A stretch of DNA of 64,000 nt from CAYXVJ01 sp050309435 (GTDB lineage: Bacteria; Bacillota; Clostridia; Saccharofermentanales; Fastidiosipilaceae): the NCBI GenBank assembly GCA_050309435.1, contig JBNRMJ010000011.1, forward strand, positions 186,001 to 250,000, read 5' to 3'. The first letter of the stretch is position 1, and each line of letters opens with the position of its first letter. A program made the translations under genes and the position numbers. The notes under the pieces are model-generated. The model was not told the origin of the DNA, ran no database searches, and was given only the letters and a program-made list of their open reading frames with translations. Of this stretch, positions 24,747 through 32,992 are shown piece after piece.

Positions 24747-26594
24747 TCATTCATGCGAAACCTCATCCAGGTACGAGAATACTTTTACAATTTCCACCGG
24801 CTGTGAGCTTTCTTTATTCTGAATGCAGGAATTTTCGTACCTCAGTAAAGTATCGATATCTACTCTTGTCTCGTCCCAGCGGCGTTTGGCCCCGACGAAA
24901 TTTCCGACACTAACCCTTCTCATGATACCGCGAACATCGGTAACTTCTTTCTTCGAACAGTACTCATACTCGCAAAAACGGCAGCGCAACGCAGCTGTCA
25001 TCACTTCCTTCATACGGGGTTCCCGGCCTGCGAATAAGCGCTCTTTCGTATAAGGTTTTTCCACGATGTTCACGTATTTCGGACGTTTGGGATCATAAAC
25101 ATAACGGTCCAGACCGCGCTTGGCAAGAATGGCATTCGCAGCCGACAAGCCGGAGGTTGTAACCGTAGGCGTACCTGTACCCATCACGGTCGATTCCCCG
25201 CAACAAAACAAGTTGTCCCAAGCGGTTCGGATATGCTGACGATGAAACATGTGTTGGCCCAGCATCTGCTTGGGACCGGCTACGGAACCACCGTTTTTCA
25301 ATGTAAATCGTTCGATTGTCTGCGGTGTAGCTAACTCGCAGTAACGCACGGCAGCAGAAAAACCCGGAAAGCGACGTTCCAGTACATCCAGCAAGCGCTT
25401 GACTTCATTTTTCTTACGCTCTTTATACGTATCGTGATCCAGACCAAACCAATTCACAAAACTCGGTCCGATCGCAGTTACCGTATGCTCGTCATCGGCG
25501 CAGAGACTGCGATCATCGATACTGAGGATATAAGCGGTAATTTCACTCTCGTCAAGCTCTCTTGGGTTACCAACCAGCATTTCAATCGGCCGGGTTCCCT
25601 GTGGAATAACCGATTTATCGACTCGTGTGTATAAAACAACACTCGGATGGGTGGGTAGCTGGCGCTCGGCCCACTGACGCCTCTTATCTGTTGTATATAT
25701 CGGATCGACAAGCTTTCCATATAAGTTCCAAACGGTACCCGAATAGACAATGTCCTTCGCACATAAGACTCGTCCGTCGTCCAATTTCACCGCACGAGGT
25801 TTCCCTTCGTGGAAAACAATCGATTCTACACGACGCTGATAAATCATCTGACCGCCGTTCTCTTCGATAACCTTTTCGAGCTTACCCGGTAAGAATAAGG
25901 TTGACCCGGCCGGATAATAACTGCCGCCAAGATGATTATCGACAAACATCACGGCGGCTAATACAGCCGGAGCTTCTTCGACCGTCGCATAACAATAAGT
26001 AGACGTAAGCTTATCAAAAAAATTGAATATCCCGGGGTTCGTGAAATAGCGTTCCAGGAGTGATTTGGCACTGCGATTAAGCATACCGAGGAAACGGACA
26101 TAAGACAAAGGATGCCTGATCATGCTTTTGAGTGCAATATTCGCGGCAGTCTCGTCTGCGCTTGCATAAGCGGGATTTTCAACCATAACATACCGATACA
26201 TGCGCGACATATCCGCATAAAAGCGTTTGATACCTGCGGCTTCTTCCGGAAAAACTTGAATGAGCTCATCGGTAAAGCGATCGATATCCGGGTAAAATAC
26301 GATACGACGTCCCTGGTAATTTACGCAGTAGAGCTCATCGTGCGCGATCACATCAATACTTTCTTCTAGGCAGTCGAAGACAAAGCGATGGATATTGAAG
26401 CCTGCTTCGCCGAAACCGTAAAGCATAGCCGCTCCGATATCAAAAACCGTATCACCGCGCTTGAATATTCCGCAGCTTCCGCCGGGCATGTAAGCCTGCT
26501 CGATCACTGCTACATGAAGTTTTCGTTTAGCCAGTAGCGATGCAGCCGTCAATCCCGATAATCCGCCTCCGATAATGATCACATCATAGTCCAT
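24747..26594 (-). CDS. Phytoene desaturase/CrtISO-like FAD oxidoreductase with Cys-rich tail
   Basis: A 615-residue flavoprotein. The N terminus has the dinucleotide fold (DVIIIGGGLSGLTAASLLAKR, 4-24, then VIEQAYMPGGSC), and the CrtI/CrtN/CrtISO-type C-terminal motif is NLFCCGESTVMGTGTPTVTTSG. It probably desaturates, isomerises or oxidises a polyene or another lipid. Residues about 490-615 extend beyond the usual family end and hold CRFCEYEYC (538-546), which looks like a metal or Fe-S site. GGAGCGG precedes the ATG. It lies 110 bases upstream of the CrtQ/CrtO-like pair on the same strand. The substrate is unproven. Confidence 0.8.
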   Translation of the reverse strand: MDYDVIIIGGGLSGLTAASLLAKRKLHVAVIEQAYMPGGSCGIFKRGDTVFDIGAAMLYGFGEAGFNIHRFVFDCLEESIDVIAHDELYCVNYQGRRIVFYPDIDRFTDELIQVFPEEAAGIKRFYADMSRMYRYVMVENPAYASADETAANIALKSMIRHPLSYVRFLGMLNRSAKSLLERYFTNPGIFNFFDKLTSTYCYATVEEAPAVLAAVMFVDNHLGGSYYPAGSTLFLPGKLEKVIEENGGQMIYQRRVESIVFHEGKPRAVKLDDGRVLCAKDIVYSGTVWNLYGKLVDPIYTTDKRRQWAERQLPTHPSVVLYTRVDKSVIPQGTRPIEMLVGNPRELDESEITAYILSIDDRSLCADDEHTVTAIGPSFVNWFGLDHDTYKERKKNEVKRLLDVLERRFPGFSAAVRYCELATPQTIERFTLKNGGSVAGPKQMLGQHMFHRQHIRTAWDNLFCCGESTVMGTGTPTVTTSGLSAANAILAKRGLDRYVYDPKRPKYVNIVEKPYTKERLFAGREPRMKEVMTAALRCRFCEYEYCSKKEVTDVRGIMRRVSVGNFVGAKRRWDETRVDIDTLLRYENSCIQNKESSQPVEIVKVFSYLDEVSHE

Positions 26595-26712
26595 GATATC
26601 CGCTCCTATCCAAACGACAGAATATTTATCTTATGTTTAAGCTTTATACAATACTAACAAATAAACCTATTATTTCAAACACGGTGCATATAGCAAACTG
26701 CTCTATAACCCG

Positions 26713-26746
26713 AAAAAAAGAGCCGTGACACAGATGTGTAACGGCT
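26713..26746 (-). terminator. Terminator after the coiled-coil lipoprotein gene
   Basis: On the minus strand AGCCGT...ACGGCT (26746-26721) forms an extended hairpin followed by a run of T residues (26719-26713). It lies 23 bases past the stop at 26769. Confidence 0.78.
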
Positions 26747-26768
26747 TCAAAGTTATCGGAAATCCGGA

Positions 26769-27518
26769 TTATTCTATTATCGAAAATAAATCTACATAAA
26801 TCCCGGCTACTTTAACGTTGGCAGCCTTCGCTGTCGTAACTTCAAGAAGTCCGAAACTCGTACCATATACTTTTATCTCATCCCCTTCTTGTAAGAGTTC
26901 CCGGGCTAAAAGAGATTTATTGAACTCCAGCAGAATTATTTCGTCTTCGTTTTGGTCAAATGATATTAGAACCTGAGTTATTTCATTTCGCTCCTCAAGT
27001 TGAACTACCTTTCCGGATATGCAAACATGACGCATATAATAATAATCGCTGTCCTGCATCAACTGGCGATAATTAACAGTTAAGTAAGGTTCAACGGCTG
27101 TTTCGGAAATATTCTGATTGCTCGACGTTTCCTCTCCGTTCAGAATATATTGCTCGACCTCATTCTTATACTGCTGATAAGCTTTGGCGATTTCCGCTTT
27201 CTCCGATTCCAGTAAGTCGTATTCTTTCTGTAAATCAGCCAGCTCCGACTCGCGACCCTCTAATCGAGCAGATATTAACGCAGACTCTGATTCAACCTGA
27301 TTAGAGTAATCAGCCAGCTGTTTGGATAGCGCTCGCAATTCTACCTCGAGACGATCGATTTCGAGGTTTAATGATTCGACCTGCTCTTGCTCCGTGCTAT
27401 TGGAAGCGTATTGAGATCTGCCGGTTAAGGTTTCAGATTTTCCGCTGGCGGATCCCGAACACGAAGTCAAAGCAACAGCCAAACATACTGTAAGGAGTCC
27501 TGATTTTACTCTAAACAT
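26769..27518 (-). CDS. Coiled-coil lipoprotein with OB-like domain, function unknown
   Basis: A 249-residue lipoprotein. The signal peptide ends in ALTSC followed by Ser/Gly, so Cys20 is the probable lipid site. Residues about 45-125 form a long coiled coil (SLNLEIDRLEVELRALSKQL and onward), and the C-terminal part (about 150-249) is beta-rich (HVCISGKVVQ, QVLISFD, GDEIKVYGTSFGL) like an OB fold. GAAAGAGTG precedes the chosen ATG; a start 21 bases upstream lacks a better site. It is a single-gene unit with its own terminator. No enzyme motif is seen; a scaffold or envelope-sensing role is only a guess. Confidence 0.75.
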   Translation of the reverse strand: MFRVKSGLLTVCLAVALTSCSGSASGKSETLTGRSQYASNSTEQEQVESLNLEIDRLEVELRALSKQLADYSNQVESESALISARLEGRESELADLQKEYDLLESEKAEIAKAYQQYKNEVEQYILNGEETSSNQNISETAVEPYLTVNYRQLMQDSDYYYMRHVCISGKVVQLEERNEITQVLISFDQNEDEIILLEFNKSLLARELLQEGDEIKVYGTSFGLLEVTTAKAANVKVAGIYVDLFSIIE

Positions 27519-27950
27519 ATTCACTCTTTCAATCGGCAAGCAAATTTTAGTCTACCAATAATGTACCGTTGCCGTTTCTGCTCAGAGGTACAAATTTATT
27601 CGTACCCACCGATAAGTATAAAATAGATTGGCCGAACGTCAACTAAAGTCAGAATTTTTAGACATTTTATCTATCTTTCTTTTACATTTTACGCTGTTAC
27701 GGACAATTAGGCTCATAAACGTAACATTTGAACCAGATAAAAAACACTTTTATATTGATAAATTTCAGTATCACATAATTATATTTTGCTAACATTTAAC
27801 GTATCTTTTATATTTAGTAATATCGGTTACCAGCCTATGGAAATATATACAGTATTATTTGCTTAAGGAAGAAATTCCTACGGACTAACGAGAACCTGTA
27901 AAAACACATATCTGTTCTATAAAGATCAGACATTCTTATTTGGAGGTAAT
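27519..27950. other. AT-rich divergent intergenic region
   Basis: These 430 bases separate the lipoprotein gene (minus) from the GlsB-like gene (plus). They are markedly AT-rich and must hold both promoters. No reading frame with a ribosome site, RNA motif or clear consensus promoter could be supported by eye. Confidence 0.6.
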
Positions 27951-28223
27951 ATGGGACTTTTAGCATGGATTATTATGGGTGCCTTAGCCGGTTGGGTAGC
28001 AAGTATGATCATGAAGCGTGACGGCTCCATGGGTGCTATCGCCAACATCATTGTTGGTATTATCGGAGCACTGCTCGGCGGTTTTATCGTCAACAATCTG
28101 CTGGGCGCTGATGTCGAAGGCGGTATTACCGGCTTTAACATTCAAAGCTTCCTGGTAGCCTTACTTGGCGCAGTTGTTCTTCTGGCAATACTGAATCTTA
28201 TCAACAGAGGCAGAGCCAGATAA
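27951..28223 (+). CDS. GlsB/YeaQ/YmgE family membrane protein
   Basis: A 90-residue, three-helix membrane protein of the transglycosylase-associated (GlsB/YeaQ/YmgE) family: WIIMGALAGWVASMIMKRDGSMG, NIIVGIIGALLGGFI, then a final helix and a basic tail (NRGRAR). Such proteins rise under envelope or general stress; in enterococci GlsB is linked to Gls24. The biochemical role is unknown. TTGGAGGTAAT precedes the ATG. It is monocistronic, with a terminator at 28249. Confidence 0.92.
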   Translation: MGLLAWIIMGALAGWVASMIMKRDGSMGAIANIIVGIIGALLGGFIVNNLLGADVEGGITGFNIQSFLVALLGAVVLLAILNLINRGRAR

Positions 28224-28248
28224 AAAGAACACAGACATTGAATGCTTG

Positions 28249-28300
28249 ACCCCGGTTTGTCAAAAGTCCTTCATACAGGATATTTGATAGACTGGGGTTT
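28249..28300 (+). terminator. Terminator after the GlsB-like gene
   Basis: ACCCCGGTTTGTCAAA pairs imperfectly with TTTGATAGACTGGGGT, with the inner stem TCCT/AGGA, followed by a short TTT. It is 25 bases past the stop. The pairing has several mismatches. Confidence 0.65.
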
Positions 28301-28351
28301 CTGTATGGTACTATGGTGATATAAACAGAAGGCAATATCCCGGTCAAAGAA

Positions 28352-28399
28352 AAGAGCCGATCCGTTTCCTGCTATATAGCAGCAATCGGATCGGCTCTT
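28352..28399 (-). terminator. Terminator after the DUF948-like gene
   Basis: AAGAGCCGATCCG (28352-28364) pairs perfectly with CGGATCGGCTCTT (28387-28399). On the minus strand a T-rich tail (TTTTCTTT) follows, ending the transcript of the gene at 28432. Confidence 0.85.
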
Positions 28400-28431
28400 C
28401 TATTCAATTATTTCGCCGGTCTCAAGTATTG

Positions 28432-28902
28432 TCATTTACGTTTTCGATTCTTCTTGACCTTGGATGCACCGTGCATAACATCTCTTACAACGGATGCCGT
28501 TGCCAGCGGACGTTTGACGAATTTCAGCACAGCTGTAATTACTGCAGCAATTTCCGTGAATATGTTGCCTGCCGAACCCACAAGATCCGATGCAGTCTCG
28601 GTCATGCTCTTCACGCCTGATAAAACTCCGGGCAACTCGCTGACGATATCATCCGTGAGATCTACAATATTTCCGCTGATATCATTGACATTCTGAACGG
28701 TCTGAGGAAGACGACTCACAGTATCCTTCAGGTCAGGTGTTACCTCATCTAGCATCCTGTTTAAGCGTGAAATCGTTCCGATCAGTTTAGCCATCACAAC
28801 AGCCGCAATAATCAAAACGACAACACCGACCAAAGTTAGTAAGCCACGCCAGAGCGAATCCAATTCTATTGTGATTGAATTGCTTAATACTAGAATGGGC
28901 AT
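28432..28902 (-). CDS. DUF948-like membrane-anchored helical protein
   Basis: A 156-residue protein with one N-terminal transmembrane helix (LLTLVGVVVLIIAAVVMAKL, about 21-40) and a long amphipathic helical region with regularly spaced hydrophobic residues (DLKDTVSRLPQTVQNVNDISGNI), ending in a Lys/Arg-rich tail. It resembles the DUF948/YtxG-type general stress proteins that often neighbour YtxH. AGGAGG precedes the ATG. It follows the YtxH-like gene by 29 bases on the same strand, probably as one operon. No catalytic motif is seen. Confidence 0.75.
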   Translation of the reverse strand: MPILVLSNSITIELDSLWRGLLTLVGVVVLIIAAVVMAKLIGTISRLNRMLDEVTPDLKDTVSRLPQTVQNVNDISGNIVDLTDDIVSELPGVLSGVKSMTETASDLVGSAGNIFTEIAAVITAVLKFVKRPLATASVVRDVMHGASKVKKNRKRK

Positions 28903-28931
28903 ACAGAAACCTCCTGCTTGGTATTCACTTA

Positions 28932-29420
28932 TCAGTTCAAGTCGTCTTTAACATTCTGGTAGGTATCTTTGACATCATCCTTGATGTCCTCGGCACCTTC
29001 GCGGACTTCCTCTTTTACATCCTTGGTGGTATCAAGTACGTCATCTGCGACATCGTTCAGGCCTTCTTCCAGTTCGTCCCTGACGCCTCTGGCTTCGCGA
29101 CGTGCTTTACGGGCTGCCTGACGCATTTCGGCTGCCATGTCCTTGGCTTCGCCGGCCTTCTGAACGACTGTATCCTTGACATCGAGTGCAACATCACGAA
29201 CCTTTTCGGCAGTATGGATACCGGCTTCTTTTACAGCCCTGGCACCTTCGACGGATTTATCCGCGATCAGTTTACGTGTATCTTTACCGGACTGCGGGGC
29301 CAATAGAATACCGGCAAGTGCACCGGCTGTAAAACCAAAGAGGCAAGCAGCTGTGGTCGCTTTCTTTTTATCCCTGGCATTCTGTCCTGTAAATGCACCA
29401 ATAATTTCCTGTACTAACAT
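28932..29420 (-). CDS. YtxH-domain protein
   Basis: A 162-residue protein with the YtxH signature: a short glycine-rich membrane helix (LFGFTAGALAGILLAPQSGKDTRKLI, about 27-52) followed by a long, highly charged amphipathic helix to the end. Proteins of this type are stress-induced and membrane-associated. AGGAGG lies upstream of the ATG. It forms a probable two-gene operon with the DUF948-like gene downstream, next to the GlsB-like gene on the opposite strand: a small envelope-stress group. Confidence 0.85.
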   Translation of the reverse strand: MLVQEIIGAFTGQNARDKKKATTAACLFGFTAGALAGILLAPQSGKDTRKLIADKSVEGARAVKEAGIHTAEKVRDVALDVKDTVVQKAGEAKDMAAEMRQAARKARREARGVRDELEEGLNDVADDVLDTTKDVKEEVREGAEDIKDDVKDTYQNVKDDLN

Positions 29421-29555
29421 TGTTTCAGTCCTCCTAGTTAATATAATGGCTTTTGCCTGTTAAATAGCTTACCATGTCAGGTTTTTATTTGTTGTACCTC
29501 AGGTATCTTTATTAATATATTCACAATATTATCACATATCATTTTATTTTGATAT

Positions 29556-29846
29556 TCAAAATATCAATAAGATAAAAATGGCAGAAATACTGAAAGCCAA
29601 AGCAATCGGCAGCAAAACATGAAATTTCCTGACTCTTGTTTTATGACGAAGGAGTCGGGATGCCAAAAAGGCTCCGACTCCTCCGCCAAATAAAGCAAGA
29701 ATAATAAGTGATCGCTCGGAGACTCGCCATCCTCCGGTGACCGCCCGGCGTTTGTCAAGCACATAAACAGCAAACACCAGGCCGTTGTAAAGAAGCCATA
29801 AGATAGACGCTGCCAATCTAAACGAAGCGAGACCGTCTGATATCAT
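29556..29846 (-). CDS. DUF1294 family membrane protein
   Basis: A 96-residue protein with about three membrane helices and the DUF1294 pattern: YNGLVFAVYVLDKRRAVTGGWRVSERSLIILALFGGGVGAFLASRLLRHKTR. The ATG overlaps the stop of the upstream dehydrogenase gene by four bases (ATGA), so it is translated from the same message. The family has no known function, and the link to sugar oxidation may be only positional. Confidence 0.85.
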   Translation of the reverse strand: MISDGLASFRLAASILWLLYNGLVFAVYVLDKRRAVTGGWRVSERSLIILALFGGGVGAFLASRLLRHKTRVRKFHVLLPIALAFSISAIFILLIF

Positions 29847-30856
29847 AACTGTTCAGCAATAGCGGGTCTTCCGCAGCTCTCGTAAATCCTGAATACCAAA
29901 TCCATACTTGAACGTATATCGCCGACTGCAATCGGAACTTTGGCTCCCTTGGCCAGAGCTTGATAGAAATCCGCAATACAAGATGCGTGTCCCAGGCCCC
30001 AATAGTCTTTAAAACCCGTGGCAGACATCTCTTCCTGACCGACACGTTCTACTTCCCCGTCATTCCGGTAGATCACTAAATCTCCGCCGTCGAGCAACAC
30101 TCTGGCCAGTTCGCAATCCAGCTCGATGCTGACCGGCGCATTCGTACTATAGGCATTGGTAGCGTAGAACAGGGCCGGAATATCGCCGTAGCGAATATAT
30201 GCATCCACAGTATCTTCGACTTCGATACTTGTCTTCAGACTGCGGTTGCTCATCCCGGCCTCCACATCCGTCACTTCTGCATCAACAAACAGATTCATCA
30301 GATCCAGAGTATGAATCGACTGATTGATCAGCACGCCTCCACCTTCCAAAGCCCAGGTACCGTGCCAGTCATCGGCATAATATGCTGCATCACGATGCCA
30401 GTAGACCTGGGCGCGTGCACCTTTAAGCTTGCCAAACTCTCCTGCACGCATCCGTTTCAGAGCATTCACGACATTGTCATTGTAGCGGTTCTGGAAACAA
30501 ATCCCGAGCGGAACCAGCTTCGCGGCATCTTCCAGCACTTCCCATTGTCTGCGATTCATGGCCGGCGGTTTCTCCGTAAACACGGCCACGCCGGCTTCGG
30601 CAGCTTCCATAGCCATGCGTGCGTGCAGGTAGTGCGGTGTACATATGTGAATGACATCCGGTTTGGCTTCGGCCAGCATCGTTGTCAAATCGCTGTAGGC
30701 TGCGGCTTTGAATTCCGAAGCCATGGCTTGTGCGCGCTCGATCTTCGTATCCACCGTGGCGACGACTCGAACACCTTCCAGTTCTTTTAGACAAGCGGCA
30801 TGAAGAGCCGCAATGTTTCCGCAGCCAACTATGGCTACGCAAAACTCTTTACTCAT
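29843..30856 (-). CDS. Gfo/Idh/MocA family oxidoreductase
   Basis: A 337-residue NAD(P)-dependent dehydrogenase. The N-terminal Rossmann fold has VAIVGCGNIAALHAACL (8-24), and the family motif EKPPAMN follows near residue 95; the C-terminal domain ends around GHASCIADFYQALAKG. Members oxidise or epimerise cyclitols and sugars. AGAGGATTG precedes the ATG. It lies 19 bases after a second Gfo/Idh/MocA gene and, further up, a sugar isomerase gene, suggesting a dedicated catabolic route for an unidentified sugar or inositol-like compound. Confidence 0.9.
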   Translation of the reverse strand: MSKEFCVAIVGCGNIAALHAACLKELEGVRVVATVDTKIERAQAMASEFKAAAYSDLTTMLAEAKPDVIHICTPHYLHARMAMEAAEAGVAVFTEKPPAMNRRQWEVLEDAAKLVPLGICFQNRYNDNVVNALKRMRAGEFGKLKGARAQVYWHRDAAYYADDWHGTWALEGGGVLINQSIHTLDLMNLFVDAEVTDVEAGMSNRSLKTSIEVEDTVDAYIRYGDIPALFYATNAYSTNAPVSIELDCELARVLLDGGDLVIYRNDGEVERVGQEEMSATGFKDYWGLGHASCIADFYQALAKGAKVPIAVGDIRSSMDLVFRIYESCGRPAIAEQL

Positions 30857-30875
30857 TGATCAATCCTCTTACGTA

Positions 30876-32039
30876 TTAGCTACCATACGTTCCGGCAACA
30901 TCGGTTACCTTGTCTGCAGTATTTTTAAGTCTGGAGTTTGCGCGTTTCTCGTTTAACTTCTCCAGGAATACATCCTCGTCAATCGGCAGGGACACGATTT
31001 CTCCCAACCAATCGGAAAGATGCATGGCGTTGGAGAGCATCAAACCGTTGATACCTTCGTATCCTTCGGCAATCAGATCTTCACCGCGTAAAATGCGTGC
31101 AGCAAAGGCGTTCAGTACACCGACATGCTGAGGATTATCTCCGCTTGTATCCACAATGATGGTTTCCATGGCCGGTCTGGCAAATACATTTGCATGCTCG
31201 CGGCTGTTCCATTCACGCTCGCCGACTTCCAGTTTATCCAGCGTCAACGTACCGTTTTCGGCAACCAGACGACCGCCGTCCAGCTGAATCTCGAAACGGT
31301 TCGTGCCGGGTGCATCGGCTGTCGATGTAATAAACGTACCGGTCGCGCCGTTGGGGAACTCTAGATAAGCCGTAACATCATCTTCGACTTCGATATCATG
31401 CCACTTACCGATATGCGTAAAGGCACGTACTTTAGCCGGCATACCGCAGATCCACTGCATTAAATCCAGATTATGAGGGCACTGATTCAAGAGAACGCCG
31501 CCGCCTTCGCCTGCCCATGTGGCACGCCAGGCACCCGAATCGTAGTAGGACTGGGGACGATACCAATCGGTGATCAGCCAGTTGACACGCTTGATTTCTC
31601 CCAACTCGCCGCTGTGTACCAGCTCGTACATTTTTCTATAAAGAGGATTGGTACGCTGATTAAACATCATGGCGAAAACCTTATTCTGCTTCGCAGCAAA
31701 CTCATTCATCTCGCGAACAGCTTTCGTATACACGCCGGCCGGTTTCTCAACCATAACATGCTTGCCATGCGATAGAGCTTCGATGGCATAGCGGGGATGA
31801 TCATAGTGCGGAACGGCAATCAGTACTGCGTCGCAATCGTCGTTTGCGATTAATTCGGAACCGTCGCCATAAATGCGAACGCTCTCGGGCAAGTTCGCCT
31901 TCGCCCAGACACGGCGCTCTTCCTTAACATCCGCCACTGCTACCAGTTCGAGCTCCGGTGTCAGGCCTTCTTTCATCTTCGCGATATGACCGGAACCCAT
32001 ATTACCGATACCGATAATGCCGATGCTTACCTTTTTCAT
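30876..32039 (-). CDS. Gfo/Idh/MocA family oxidoreductase
   Basis: A 387-residue dehydrogenase with the NAD(P)-binding segment IGIIGIGNMGSGHIAKM (6-22), VMVEKPAGVY and a His-containing active-site stretch (LLNQCPHNLDLMQWICG). It is longer than its neighbour at 29843 and clearly a paralogue, not a copy. GAGAGGTAAG precedes the ATG. With the isomerase gene 66 bases upstream it forms a three-gene group plus the DUF1294 gene. Two such dehydrogenases together often act in sequence, oxidising then reducing a sugar at one carbon, which would give epimerisation or deglycosylation by a redox route. Confidence 0.9.
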   Translation of the reverse strand: MKKVSIGIIGIGNMGSGHIAKMKEGLTPELELVAVADVKEERRVWAKANLPESVRIYGDGSELIANDDCDAVLIAVPHYDHPRYAIEALSHGKHVMVEKPAGVYTKAVREMNEFAAKQNKVFAMMFNQRTNPLYRKMYELVHSGELGEIKRVNWLITDWYRPQSYYDSGAWRATWAGEGGGVLLNQCPHNLDLMQWICGMPAKVRAFTHIGKWHDIEVEDDVTAYLEFPNGATGTFITSTADAPGTNRFEIQLDGGRLVAENGTLTLDKLEVGEREWNSREHANVFARPAMETIIVDTSGDNPQHVGVLNAFAARILRGEDLIAEGYEGINGLMLSNAMHLSDWLGEIVSLPIDEDVFLEKLNEKRANSRLKNTADKVTDVAGTYGS

Positions 32040-32105
32040 TGATCTTACCTCTCATTTCTGATGTTTCGATACACTAAATATAACTTGCATAAAAAGTTTA
32101 GCAGC

Positions 32106-32861
32106 TTAATAACCCAGAGTTTTCAGATAATCGCGGCTCCTCTTCAGCGCATCAAAAGGACTGCCGATCGTTGTATCCTGCTCAACGAGGATATGCTCCG
32201 TGGTACCCAGTTCCTCGAGTTTCTTTAAGATCGCAGGGAAGTTCATGTTTCCTTCGCCGATCGAAGCGAACTTCACGTCATTGCCGATAACCTGCATATC
32301 TTTCAGATGGACGCATTGAATTCTGTCTTTCAGGATCTCCAGCCATTGGATAACATCGCAGCCGGCAGCCTGGAGCCAGTAGGTATCGACCGTAACGCCC
32401 ATCAGATCGGGATCGAATCCGTCGAGCAGCTCCAGCATCATGGGGCGGCCGTCCACTTTATTGAACTCGAAATGATGATTATGATACATAAACTTCATGC
32501 CGGCGTTCTTAATTTTTCGTGCCGCTTCCTGATAGTCTTCGGCAAAATACTTCAGCCAATGCGCTTGACGATACTTATCGGGCATACCGCCGAGGCCAAT
32601 GTATTTACATCCGTAGATCTTATGTTCTTCGATTAAGCGGTCCGTATCATTCAGAATACGTTCCGCGGAGTTATGTGTCAGAACGATCGGTAAACCTGCT
32701 TCATCGCATAAAGATCTAAGGAGTCGTGCATCCATTTGAGGTATGCCGCTTACCTGTACTGTTTCATAACCCATGGCAGCTACCTGCTTCAGGCTTCGAC
32801 GAATGTCGTCCTCTGTTTGTAAGTAAGCTCTGAGTGTATAGAGTTGTGCACCTAGTTTCAT
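32106..32861 (-). CDS. Sugar phosphate isomerase/epimerase (xylose isomerase-like TIM barrel)
   Basis: A 251-residue protein of the AP-endonuclease family 2 TIM barrel, like IolE/IolI/hydroxypyruvate isomerase. Visible are GYETVQVSGI, GCKYIGLGGMP, MKFMYHNHHFEF, GVTVDTYWLQAAG and CVHLKDMQ: conserved Glu/His/Asp residues that bind a divalent metal. The chosen start has CAGGAGGAAGAG upstream. It is the first gene of the Gfo/Idh/MocA group, so it probably isomerises the same sugar derivative. The exact substrate cannot be assigned. Confidence 0.88.
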   Translation of the reverse strand: MKLGAQLYTLRAYLQTEDDIRRSLKQVAAMGYETVQVSGIPQMDARLLRSLCDEAGLPIVLTHNSAERILNDTDRLIEEHKIYGCKYIGLGGMPDKYRQAHWLKYFAEDYQEAARKIKNAGMKFMYHNHHFEFNKVDGRPMMLELLDGFDPDLMGVTVDTYWLQAAGCDVIQWLEILKDRIQCVHLKDMQVIGNDVKFASIGEGNMNFPAILKKLEELGTTEHILVEQDTTIGSPFDALKRSRDYLKTLGY

Positions 32862-32889
32862 CTCTTCCTCCTGTTTCGCTGCTAAATAT

Positions 32890-32926
32890 AAAGCTTGTTT
32901 CTATAGTTAACAAGAAACAAGCTTTT
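32890..32926 (-). terminator. Terminator after the GT4 glycosyltransferase gene
   Basis: AAAGCTTGTTTC (32890-32901) pairs with GAAACAAGCTTT (32914-32925). It lies 67 bases past the stop at 32993 on the minus strand and separates the GT4 gene from the isomerase group. Confidence 0.65.
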
Positions 32927-32992
32927 ACTTTTTCTATTCTATCACCAATTAGACACGAAATTCGGAAAGGTAAGAAAATTTCACCAAGTTTT

